Source: Agaricicola taiwanensis_A
GTDB lineage: Bacteria; Pseudomonadota; Alphaproteobacteria; Rhizobiales; Methylopilaceae
DNA: 10,688 bases
Assembly: GCA_040394255.1 (NCBI GenBank)
Contig: JBEBSP010000088.1
Coordinates: 1-10,688 of the forward strand
Direction of reading: 5' to 3'
Below the pieces are notes generated by a model. The model did no database searches. It saw nothing but the letters and a program-made list of their open reading frames with translations, and was not told the origin of the DNA. This document shows, piece after piece, positions 1 to 6,077 of this stretch (position 1 is its first letter; each line of letters opens with the position of its first letter). The translations under genes were made by a program, and so were the position numbers.

Positions 1-74
1 GGTGGGCGGTACAGGGATTGAACCTGTGACCCCACGCGTGTGAAGCGTGTGCTCTCCCGCTGAGCTAACCGCCC
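1..74 (-). tRNA. tRNA-Val (anticodon CAC), last base of CCA cut off by window edge
   Basis: Read on the minus strand the segment folds into a complete cloverleaf. The 7-bp acceptor stem is GGGCGGT/ACCGCCC (68-74 with 4-10), the D arm is GCTC/GAGC, the anticodon stem CACGC/GCGTG encloses the loop TTCACAC, and the T arm ACAGG/CCTGT encloses TTCAATC. The anticodon is CAC, which reads the valine codon GUG. The discriminator base is A at position 3, followed by an encoded CC; the last A of CCA would lie just outside the window. No intron or mismatch is seen in the stems. Confidence 0.95.
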
Positions 75-83
75 GGTGCGCCG

Positions 84-112
84 TTCCTACGGGCGGGCCA
101 TGTGCCTGTCAA
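84..112 (-). promoter_or_regulatory. Candidate sigma-70 promoter of the tRNA-Val gene
   Basis: On the minus strand a perfect -35 hexamer TTGACA (107-112) is followed after 17 bases by TAGGAA (84-89), a weak -10 box. The -10 box lies 9 bases before the first base of the tRNA, so transcription would start close to the mature 5' end. The bases between are GC-rich (CGGCGCACC), as in stable-RNA promoters subject to stringent control. The TGA stop of the chemoreceptor gene lies inside the -35 box. This is a prediction from spacing and consensus only. Confidence 0.55.
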
Positions 113-1875
113 GCCGAGCCGGCGTCGAAGGCATAGGCCGTGCGCACCGCGCCCCAGTGACGGCCGGCGATCCGGATGGGGGCGTCGACCTCCATCATGA
201 GGATCATGCGCCCGCCGCCCATGTCGCGCTTGTAGGACTGGATCAGGAACGGCCGCATGTTGCGCGCGGCGGCCAGACCCGCGCGGTCGTCGAAGATGCG
301 CTTGTTGCGGCAATGCGCCGTGTTCCAGGCGACATCGTCCGGGCGCGGCTCGTGCGAATAGTCCTTGTTGTGGACGGGCAGGTATCCGTTGCGGTCGACG
401 GACGCGCAGAATGTCATGCGCCGGTCTTCCGCGCGAGTGGCCTCCTGCAGGGGAGGGAGAATCTGTTCGAGGCCCGCCAGCGCCGCCTGCCTGAACTGCT
501 GCGGATTGGTGCCCTCGATCGGCGTGTAGTTCGTGTCGAACAGCTGCTCCATGCTCAGCAGCCCTTCGCCGACGGCCGTCTCCAGCGCCCGCCCGATCTC
601 GCCCGACACCTTGAGGGCGCGCTCGACGAATCCCCTGTGGTCCTCGTCGAGACGGGCGATGGCGGCGTCGATGGCGGCGCGGGTCTCGTCGGACACCGCG
701 GCGAAGGCGCAGTGGATCCCGATGTCGCTCACGTTGCGCACCTGGAGCGCGATCTTTCCGATCGTCTGGATGTCGGCGTCGATCCTCGCCCCCATGGGAA
801 TGCCGTGATCCCCGGGCAGGGCGATCAGCACGCCGCCCTCGGATATGTCGAAGGTCGCGGCCGTCAGGGGCCTGCCGCCATGATGGATCTGAGCCGGAAG
901 GCTGACCGGGCGGCGGCGGTGCTGCCTGCGGTCCCCGGCCGGCGTCTGGCGCAGGAACAGGGTCAGGCGGCGTTCGAGGTCGCGGGCACGGCCGACGGCC
1001 TTCTCGCCGTTTTCCTCGATGCGCTGGGCGAGGGATACCGCATGCGTCGCGGTGGTGTCGATTTCGGTGGCCGACTGCGCCACGGCGCTGACCGCGTCCT
1101 GCGCGCGGGCGGCCAGCGAGCCCAGAACGGACGTCGCGGAGCGCTGCTGGTCGACCGAGGCGGAGACCGCCTCGAACACGGGCTGGATCGTGTCGATCAC
1201 GGTCCCGATGTTTTCCACCGCATCGACCGAGGTCCGGGCGACCGACTGCAGCTGGGCGATCTTGCGGCGGATTTCCTCGGTGGCGCGCTGCGTCTCGACC
1301 GAGAGGTTCTTGACCTCGCTGGCGACGACGGAAAAGCCGCGTCCGGCCTCCCCGGCGCGCGCGGCCTCGATGGTGGCGTTGAGCGCCAGGAGGTTGGTCT
1401 GCCGGGCGATGTCGGCGATCAGGTTGACCACATCGCCGATCTCCTTGGCGGAGATGTCGAGTTCGGCGACGGAGCGGCGCGTTTCGCCGGCGGCCTGCGT
1501 TGCCGTGGCGGCGAGGCTCTTGGCCTCTTCCACGCGCGTCTCGATGTCGGCGCTGGCCGCGCCGAGCTGTTCGGTGGCGGCGCTCAGATTGGTGCTGGTG
1601 CCGGAGAGTTCGGACGCGACGTCGGTCAGCGCCTGCGTCTGGGCGCAGATGCCGTGGAGGGCGGCGCTCGTCTGCTCGGTTGCGTCATGCACGTCGCCCA
1701 TGGCGTCGCCGATGGCGGATGAGGTGGTTCTCAGGTCGTCTTCGACGAGGTCCAGGGTTTCCCGGACACCGGCCAGCATGCTGTCGGCGGAATCGTCGAC
1801 GGTCGGATCGGTTGCGGGGGAGCTTTCGGCTGTCTGAAGTGACGGCGCAGGTTGGCGTCGCATCGACTGCAGCAT
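109..1875 (-). CDS. Soluble methyl-accepting chemotaxis protein with PilZ domain and C-terminal sensory domain
   Basis: A 588-residue chemoreceptor that should signal to CheA/CheW. No transmembrane helix or signal peptide is visible, so it is probably cytoplasmic. Residues about 30-305 form the helical signalling module; the hairpin tip is near 153-180, with the classical patterns IARQTNLLALNATIEAARAG and GRGFSVVASEVK. Residues about 314-405 are a PilZ domain with both c-di-GMP-binding signatures, RxxxR (R316-R320 or R317-R321) and DxSxxG (D343, S345, G348). Residues about 412-583 resemble a C-terminal sensory domain I recall from many alphaproteobacterial receptors, with the patterns FCASVDRNGYLPVHN (489-503) and WNTAHCRNKRIFDD (517-530); its ligand is unknown to me. 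The ATG at 1875 has the purine-rich GGGGGA five bases upstream; M5 is an alternative start. The order signalling module - PilZ - sensor is unusual, since sensors normally come first. Receptor identity is secure, input signal is not. Confidence 0.93.
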   Translation of the reverse strand: MLQSMRRQPAPSLQTAESSPATDPTVDDSADSMLAGVRETLDLVEDDLRTTSSAIGDAMGDVHDATEQTSAALHGICAQTQALTDVASELSGTSTNLSAATEQLGAASADIETRVEEAKSLAATATQAAGETRRSVAELDISAKEIGDVVNLIADIARQTNLLALNATIEAARAGEAGRGFSVVASEVKNLSVETQRATEEIRRKIAQLQSVARTSVDAVENIGTVIDTIQPVFEAVSASVDQQRSATSVLGSLAARAQDAVSAVAQSATEIDTTATHAVSLAQRIEENGEKAVGRARDLERRLTLFLRQTPAGDRRQHRRRPVSLPAQIHHGGRPLTAATFDISEGGVLIALPGDHGIPMGARIDADIQTIGKIALQVRNVSDIGIHCAFAAVSDETRAAIDAAIARLDEDHRGFVERALKVSGEIGRALETAVGEGLLSMEQLFDTNYTPIEGTNPQQFRQAALAGLEQILPPLQEATRAEDRRMTFCASVDRNGYLPVHNKDYSHEPRPDDVAWNTAHCRNKRIFDDRAGLAAARNMRPFLIQSYKRDMGGGRMILMMEVDAPIRIAGRHWGAVRTAYAFDAGSA

Positions 1876-1965
1876 CGTAGTCCCCCATGAAGCGTGGCGT
1901 CAGCGCGCAACGTCTTTATGTGATGACGTTCCCAGTTTGTGTTTAAGGAATAATGAAGCAAACAT

Positions 1966-2020
1966 GCAGGATGCGCCCAGAGCATCCTGCGCAAAAGCGG
2001 TCACAGGTTTTGCGAAGACT
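1966..2020. repeat. Diverged copy of a Rhizobiales-type palindromic intergenic element; two hairpins
   Basis: Two adjoining inverted repeats are seen. GCAGGATGC (1966-1974) pairs perfectly with GCATCCTGC (1982-1990) across 7 bases, and CGCAAAA (1990-1996) pairs with TTTTGCG (2008-2014) across 11 bases. From about 1980 the plus strand (AGAGCATCC, then GCAAAAGCGG, then GGTTTTGCG, then AAGACTTGATG) follows the pattern of the element common between rhizobial genes, which has a gAAAAGtGGGaACCGGTTTTc core flanked by AGAGCAT and AAGATCATG. The match is from memory, not a search. It lies between two minus-strand genes and may also act as an RNA hairpin in their transcript. Confidence 0.55.
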
Positions 2021-2030
2021 TGATGTGACT

Positions 2031-2075
2031 GAAAGAAGAAGGCGCTCTGGGGTGCCAACCCAAATGCAGAGCGCT
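2031..2075 (-). terminator. Candidate intrinsic terminator of gph
   Basis: Immediately after the gph stop codon (2076-2078) the minus-strand transcript reads GCGCTCTG, a 17-base loop, then CAGAGCGC (arms 2067-2074 and 2042-2049, eight perfect pairs). A pyrimidine run CTTCTTCTTTC follows. The tail is interrupted by C residues, so termination may be partial. If it works, it separates gph from the chemoreceptor gene downstream. Confidence 0.55.
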
Positions 2076-2747
2076 CTAAATGAAACCAAGTCGCGCAAGC
2101 GTCGCGCGCAGCTGGTCGAAATGCCCGATCACGGCATCCGCGCCAAGCTCGGCCGCCGGAATGTCCGTGTAGCCGAAGTCCACGAGGATCACCGGAACAC
2201 CGGCCTGGCGCCCCGCTCGCAGGTCCGTCAGGCTGTCGCCGATCATCACGGCGCGTTTGGGCGAGCCGCCGGCAAGCGCGATCGTCCCCAGCAGATGGCG
2301 GGGGTCGGGCTTGGCCGCGCCGAAGGTGTCGCCGCCGCCGATGGCGGCAAAACGGTGGATCAGGCCGAGCTGGTCGAGCACCTGCCGCGCCAGATGCTCG
2401 AGCTTGTTGGTGCAGACGGCGAGGCGGGCTCCCTCCATGGCGACCGTGTCCAGCATCGCTTCGACGCCGGGGAAGGGGCGGCTCTCGAAGGCGATGTTGG
2501 CGACATAGTGGTCGAGGAAGGTCGCCATCAGCGCGTCGAATCGCTCCGGCGTCACGAGGTGCCCGTGTTCCTCCAGGCCGCGTGTCACCAGCGCGCGGAC
2601 GCCGGCGCCGACGAGATGCTTGGCGTCGCCGATCCGGGCCGGGGCGAGATTTTCACTGGCAAGCGCGGCGTTCAACGCCCCGATCAGGTCGGGAGCGGTG
2701 TCGACCAGGGTGCCGTCGAGATCAAAAACCAGCGTGATGTCGCGCAT
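2076..2747 (-). CDS. gph: Phosphoglycolate phosphatase (HAD family)
   Basis: A 223-residue HAD-superfamily hydrolase. Motif I is FDLDGTLVDT, with the nucleophile D9 and acid/base D11. Motif II is the Thr in VCTN (T113), motif III the Lys in AAKPDP (K146), and motif IV GDSLTDL (D171, D175). A helical cap lies between motifs I and II (about 18-85), as in the Gph/CbbZ group that hydrolyses 2-phosphoglycolate, a by-product of DNA repair or of RuBisCO oxygenation. Length fits the family. Gph cannot be cleanly told from related small phosphatases by motifs alone; the proximity to rpiA supports it because the two genes are neighbours in many rhizobia. Here they lie on opposite strands. The ATG at 2747 has no obvious Shine-Dalgarno sequence (upstream bases are TAGCACGGC), and no better in-frame start was found. 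Confidence 0.85.
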   Translation of the reverse strand: MRDITLVFDLDGTLVDTAPDLIGALNAALASENLAPARIGDAKHLVGAGVRALVTRGLEEHGHLVTPERFDALMATFLDHYVANIAFESRPFPGVEAMLDTVAMEGARLAVCTNKLEHLARQVLDQLGLIHRFAAIGGGDTFGAAKPDPRHLLGTIALAGGSPKRAVMIGDSLTDLRAGRQAGVPVILVDFGYTDIPAAELGADAVIGHFDQLRATLARLGFI

Positions 2748-2865
2748 GCCGTGCTAGAAAATAGGAGGGAAAGACAAGTAAGAGGGGAAGACGGGGCCGA
2801 ATGACGGCGCGGACGATAGCCGCCGCGTATGATCGTGTCGATTCGACTGAAAGGAAAAACGCGTG
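2748..2865. promoter_or_regulatory. Divergent intergenic region between gph and the secreted-protein gene
   Basis: These 118 bases must hold the leftward promoter of gph and the rightward promoter of the gene at 2866. On the plus strand TATGAT (2828-2833) is a good -10 box, but no convincing -35 hexamer is seen 16-18 bases before it. For the leftward direction no -35/-10 pair stood out. The stretch 2757-2795 is purine-rich on the plus strand. The AAGGAA at 2851-2856 is the ribosome binding site of the downstream gene. Confidence 0.4.
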
Positions 2866-3246
2866 ATGGTTCGTTTCAACCGGGTGCGGCGCGCAGGTTT
2901 CGCGGGTGTGTTTGTGATGGCGTCCATGGCGGCGGCGCAGGCCGACGAGTTCGTCTTCAAGGCGGCCCCGCAGACCGACATCAACCGCGTTTACCGCGTG
3001 AACCGCCTGACGGGTGAGATCGGGGCCTGCCAGTATGCGCTCAAGGAAGGCAGCGTCGGCGTCACGCTCTGCTATGCCACCGGCGAGGGCGCGGGCGCGC
3101 AGACCGAGCCGGGGGACTATGACCTGGTGCCCTCCAGCCACGAGCGCGAGGGCGGGATTTTCCGCGTCAACCGCCGCACCGGCGAGATGAGCGTCTGCTA
3201 TGTGCTGCCACCCGACACGGTGGTCTGCACGCCCCCGGCGCGGTGA
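2866..3246 (+). CDS. Small secreted protein with two copies of an RVNRxTGE-cysteine motif, function unknown
   Basis: About 126 residues. The N-terminus has arginines (RFNRVRR), a hydrophobic stretch and a signal-peptidase I-type site AQA|DE near residues 24-28, so the mature protein should be periplasmic or exported. The mature part repeats one motif: YRVNRLTGEIGACQY, then VTLCY, near residues 43-70; and FRVNRRTGEMSVCYV, then VVCTP, near 99-122. Each copy brings two cysteines (about C55/C69 and C111/C121), which could form disulfides in the periplasm. The pattern resembles the short beta-hairpin repeat with RxDxRTGEvxxC seen in other uncharacterised proteins, but I know no function. AAGGAA at 2851-2856 precedes the ATG at 2866; a GTG at 2863 in the same frame is an alternative start. 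It may lead the gabD transcript, 91 bases downstream, or be transcribed alone. Confidence 0.8.
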   Translation: MVRFNRVRRAGFAGVFVMASMAAAQADEFVFKAAPQTDINRVYRVNRLTGEIGACQYALKEGSVGVTLCYATGEGAGAQTEPGDYDLVPSSHEREGGIFRVNRRTGEMSVCYVLPPDTVVCTPPAR

Positions 3247-3337
3247 TGAGCCAACTCCCAGGGTAGCGCCGCCGCGCGGGAGCGTGCTAAAGCGCAAAAC
3301 CGGCGTGCGGGGGCGTCCCTAAGGAGTTCGTTCGATC

Positions 3338-4786
3338 ATGAAGCTCAGCGACACCACCCTGCTGAAGGAGCAATGCTACGTCGGCGGCGAATGGCTCGGC
3401 GAACCGGCCGACGAGGTGACCAACCCCGTCGACGGCGAGGTGCTGGCCCGCGTCCCGCATTTCGGCGCGGCGGAAGCCACGCTCGCCATCGACAAGGCGC
3501 AGGCCGCCTTCAAGCCCTGGGCCGCGAAGACCGCCAAGGAACGCGCGGCGGTCATGCGGCGCTGGTACGAACTGATGATGCAGCACCGCGATGACCTCGC
3601 GTTGCTGATGACCTCGGAACAGGGCAAGCCGCTGGCCGAGGCGCGCGGCGAGGTCGACTACGCTGCTTCCTTTGTGGAGTTCTATGGCGAGGAGGCCAAG
3701 CGCATCGCGGGCGAGACCCTGCCGAGCCACCGCGCCGACGCGCGCATCCTCGTGCTGCGCCAGCCCGCCGGTGTGGTCGCTGCGATCACGCCGTGGAATT
3801 TCCCCATGGCGATGATCACCCGCAAATGCGCCCCGGCATTGGCGGCCGGCTGCACCGTCGTGGTCAAGCCGGCCGGCGAGACGCCGCTGACGGCGCTGGC
3901 GCTGGGCGTGCTGGCCGAGAAGGCGGGCATCCCGGCCGGTGTGTTCAACATCGTCACCGGTGATTCCAAGGCGATCGGCGAGGTCTTCACTTCTCATCCG
4001 GCGGTGCGGGTCGTCGCCTTCACCGGCTCGACCCCGGTCGGCAAGCTGCTGATGCGCCAGGCGGCCGAAGGCGTGAAGAAGGTGGCGTTGGAACTGGGCG
4101 GCAACGCGCCCTTCATCGTGTTCGACGATGCCGACATCGACGCCGCCGTCGAGGGCGCCATGGCCTCGAAGTTCCGCAACATGGGCCAGACCTGCGTCTG
4201 CGCCAACCGCATCTATGTGCAGGAAGCCGTCTACGACGCCTTCCTCGACAAACTCGCCGACGCGGTCGGCAAGCTCAAGGTGGGCAACGGCATCGAGGCC
4301 GGCGTGCAGCAGGGGCCGCTCATCACCCTCAAGGCCATCGACAAGGTCGAGCAGCACATCGCCGACGCGACCGACAAGGGCGCCCGCATCCTGATCGGCG
4401 GCAAGCGGCACGCGCTCGGCGGCAGCTTCTTCGAGCCGACCGTGCTCGCCAACGTCACGCAGGACATGGCCGTGTCGAAGGAGGAGACCTTCGGCCCGGT
4501 GGCGCCGGTGTTCCGCTTCCGCACGGAAGACGAGGTGGTGCGCTACGCCAACGACACCGAATTCGGGCTCGCGGCCTATTTCTATTCCCGCGACGTGGGC
4601 CGCATCTTCCGCGTCGGCGAGGCGCTGGAATATGGCATCGTGGGCATCAACTCCGGCATCATCTCGACCGAGCTTGCGCCCTTCGGCGGCGTCAAGGAGA
4701 GCGGGATGGGCCGTGAAGGCTCGCACCACGGCATCGATGAGTTCACCAACATCAAATACATGCTCGTGGGAGGCCTCGGCACATGA
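3338..4786 (+). CDS. gabD: Succinate-semialdehyde dehydrogenase, NADP+-dependent type
   Basis: A 482-residue aldehyde dehydrogenase, the same length as E. coli GabD and very close to it by eye. It oxidises succinate semialdehyde to succinate, the last step of 4-aminobutyrate breakdown, normally with NADP+. The oxyanion-hole Asn is in TPWNF (N154), the cofactor-binding Lys in VVKPAGETP (K177), the general base in LELGGNAP (E252), and the catalytic Cys in GQTCVCANR (C286, followed by C288 as in GabD, where the pair can form a redox-sensitive disulfide). The C-terminal block ALEYGIVGIN through APFGGVKESG is typical of GabD. AAGGAG at 3321-3326 lies 11 bases before the ATG. No gabT or GABA transporter is present here. 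The gene overlaps rpiA by four bases, so both should be cotranscribed. Glutarate semialdehyde is another possible substrate. Confidence 0.93.
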   Translation: MKLSDTTLLKEQCYVGGEWLGEPADEVTNPVDGEVLARVPHFGAAEATLAIDKAQAAFKPWAAKTAKERAAVMRRWYELMMQHRDDLALLMTSEQGKPLAEARGEVDYAASFVEFYGEEAKRIAGETLPSHRADARILVLRQPAGVVAAITPWNFPMAMITRKCAPALAAGCTVVVKPAGETPLTALALGVLAEKAGIPAGVFNIVTGDSKAIGEVFTSHPAVRVVAFTGSTPVGKLLMRQAAEGVKKVALELGGNAPFIVFDDADIDAAVEGAMASKFRNMGQTCVCANRIYVQEAVYDAFLDKLADAVGKLKVGNGIEAGVQQGPLITLKAIDKVEQHIADATDKGARILIGGKRHALGGSFFEPTVLANVTQDMAVSKEETFGPVAPVFRFRTEDEVVRYANDTEFGLAAYFYSRDVGRIFRVGEALEYGIVGINSGIISTELAPFGGVKESGMGREGSHHGIDEFTNIKYMLVGGLGT

Positions 4787-5484
4787 GCCAGGATGACATC
4801 AAGCGCGCAGCCGCGGCCGCGGCCATCGAGGCGGTCAGGCCGGGCATGCGGCTCGGGCTGGGCACGGGATCGACCGCGAAGCATTTCGTCGATCTCCTGG
4901 GCGGGCTGGTGCGCGACGGGCTCAAGGTGGTGGCGGTGCCGACCTCCGAGGCGACCCGCGCACAGGCGGAAAGCCTGAATATCCCGCTGACCACCCTCGA
5001 CGACACGCCGGAGCTGGACCTCACCGTCGACGGCGCGGACGAACTCGACGGCAGCCTCAATCTCATCAAGGGGGGAGGGGCCGCCCTGCTGCGCGAGAAG
5101 ATCGTCGCCGCCGCGAGCGCGCGCATGATCGTCATCGCCGACGCCTCCAAGAAGGTCGAAACGCTCGGCCGCTTCCCATTGCCCATCGAGGTCATCCAGT
5201 TCGGCCTCGGCGCCACGAAGCTCGCCGTCGGCCGCGCCATCGAGGCCGCGGGCTGCGCGGGACCGGCCAGGCTGCGCCTCATGCCGGACGGTCATCCTTT
5301 GGTCACGGATTCCGGTCACTTCATCCTCGACGCCGCGCTGGAACGCATCCCGGACCCGCGCGCCCTCGCCATTCGTCTGGCCGCTGTTCCCGGCGTCGTC
5401 GAACACGGCCTGTTCATTGGTCTTGCCAGCGAGGCGCTCATCGCCGGCCCGTCCGGCGTCGAGCGCATCGTCTTGCCCGCCTGA
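4783..5484 (+). CDS. rpiA: Ribose-5-phosphate isomerase A
   Basis: A 233-residue cytosolic enzyme that interconverts ribose-5-phosphate and ribulose-5-phosphate in the non-oxidative pentose phosphate pathway. All family signatures are present: the phosphate loop GTGSTAKHF (27-35), DGADE (83-87), KGGGAALLREK (96-106, with E105 as the expected catalytic base), ADASK (119-123), TDSGHFILD (175-183) and VPGVVEHGLF (202-211). Length is normal. The ATG overlaps the gabD stop codon as ATGA, so translation is probably coupled; GGGAGG inside the end of gabD (about 4768-4773) can serve as the ribosome binding site. Its product feeds both nucleotide synthesis and, through transketolase, the erythrose-4-phosphate used by the DAHP synthase encoded downstream. 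Confidence 0.97.
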   Translation: MSQDDIKRAAAAAAIEAVRPGMRLGLGTGSTAKHFVDLLGGLVRDGLKVVAVPTSEATRAQAESLNIPLTTLDDTPELDLTVDGADELDGSLNLIKGGGAALLREKIVAAASARMIVIADASKKVETLGRFPLPIEVIQFGLGATKLAVGRAIEAAGCAGPARLRLMPDGHPLVTDSGHFILDAALERIPDPRALAIRLAAVPGVVEHGLFIGLASEALIAGPSGVERIVLPA

Positions 5485-5500
5485 GCGGGTCGTCTTTATT
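5475..5500 (+). terminator. Small GC hairpin across the rpiA stop codon, possible weak terminator or attenuator
   Basis: CCCGC (5476-5480) pairs with GCGGG (5485-5489) around the four-base loop CTGA, which contains the rpiA stop codon, with a flanking G-T wobble. A T-rich stretch TCGTCTTTATT follows. The stem is short, and translating ribosomes would disrupt it, so it may lower readthrough into the next gene rather than stop it. Confidence 0.3.
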
Positions 5501-5514
5501 GGAGGAATCGCGTC

Positions 5515-6042
5515 ATGAAGTCATCTCTCTCGCTTTCGGGTCTTGCGCTGGCAGCGGCCTTGTCCCTGTCCGCCATGCCGGCCTTCGCCCAGGCGCCCGC
5601 CGCGCCCGCGGCCCAGGAACAGATATCGCCGGAACATCTGGCGCTGGCCCGCGCCGTGATCGATTTCACCGGCGCCGGAACGAGCTTCAACGGCGTCATC
5701 CCCCAGATCCTGTCGGATGCCCGCGCGCTTCTCCTCCGCAACCAGCCGGCGCTCCAGAGCGATCTCGACAGCGTGATCCCCGTCCTTGAGCAGCAGTTCG
5801 AGAAGCGCCGCGAGGATCTCCTGAACGACATCGCCCGCACCTATGCCGAGGCCTTTTCGGAAGAAGAGCTGAAGGAAATCGCCGCCTTCTATCAGTCTCC
5901 CATCGGCCGCAAGCTGACAGACACGACGCCGAAGGTTCTGGAAACAAGCTTCCTGAAGGCCCGCGACTGGGGTCAGCAGGTATCGTCCGAGGTCATGGAC
6001 AGCCTGCGCGAAGAGATGCAGAAGCGCGGCCACAAGATTTGA
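5515..6042 (+). CDS. Secreted DUF2059 domain protein
   Basis: A 175-residue protein with a clear signal peptide: MKSS, a hydrophobic core LALAAALSLSAM, and the site AFA|QA near residue 25. A short Ala/Pro-rich linker (26-36) follows. The mature part is helical and charged. Residues about 95-155 carry the DUF2059 pattern, YAEAFSEEELKEIAAFYQSPIGRKL, followed by further helix. The biochemical role of this family is not known; in rhizobia a member often sits between rpiA and gor, as here, which suggests an envelope-associated or stress-related role but does not show one. GGAGGA at 5501-5506 lies 8 bases before the ATG. The gene is 30 bases after rpiA and 35 bases before gor, consistent with one operon. 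It has no cysteine and no lipobox. Confidence 0.9.
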   Translation: MKSSLSLSGLALAAALSLSAMPAFAQAPAAPAAQEQISPEHLALARAVIDFTGAGTSFNGVIPQILSDARALLLRNQPALQSDLDSVIPVLEQQFEKRREDLLNDIARTYAEAFSEEELKEIAAFYQSPIGRKLTDTTPKVLETSFLKARDWGQQVSSEVMDSLREEMQKRGHKI

Positions 6043-6077
6043 AGTAGCCGCCGCAACGACGTCTCCTGAGGTTCGCC

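Noticed and set aside
1..74. tRNA gene as a possible integration site for a mobile element
   Set aside because: No integrase gene, no repeat of the tRNA 3' end and no foreign-looking genes occur in the window on the visible side; the other side is outside the window.
75..108. Possible terminator for the chemoreceptor gene before the tRNA
   Set aside because: Only a four-pair hairpin (CCGT/ACGG) without a T run is seen; the stretch is better explained as the tRNA promoter.
76..1722. Long open frame on the plus strand opposite the chemoreceptor
   Set aside because: It is antisense to a clear chemoreceptor, rich in Arg/Gly/Asp with no domain pattern. Such frames arise in GC-rich genes from the mirrored codon bias.
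1953..2804. Plus-strand open frame over gph and the hairpin spacer
   Set aside because: It runs antisense through all HAD motifs of gph and across the terminator and repeat, with low-complexity composition; no sensible ribosome binding site or family.
2829..3017. 62-codon plus-strand frame beginning before the secreted protein
   Set aside because: It overlaps the secreted-protein gene in another frame, while that gene has a ribosome binding site, signal peptide and internal repeat.
3247..3337. Search for a terminator or promoter between the secreted-protein gene and gabD
   Set aside because: No hairpin with a T run and no convincing -35/-10 pair was found, so neither is called.
3287..4729. 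480-codon open frame antisense to gabD
   Set aside because: GabD is matched along its whole length in the other strand; the antisense product is a histidine, arginine and glycine-rich shadow.
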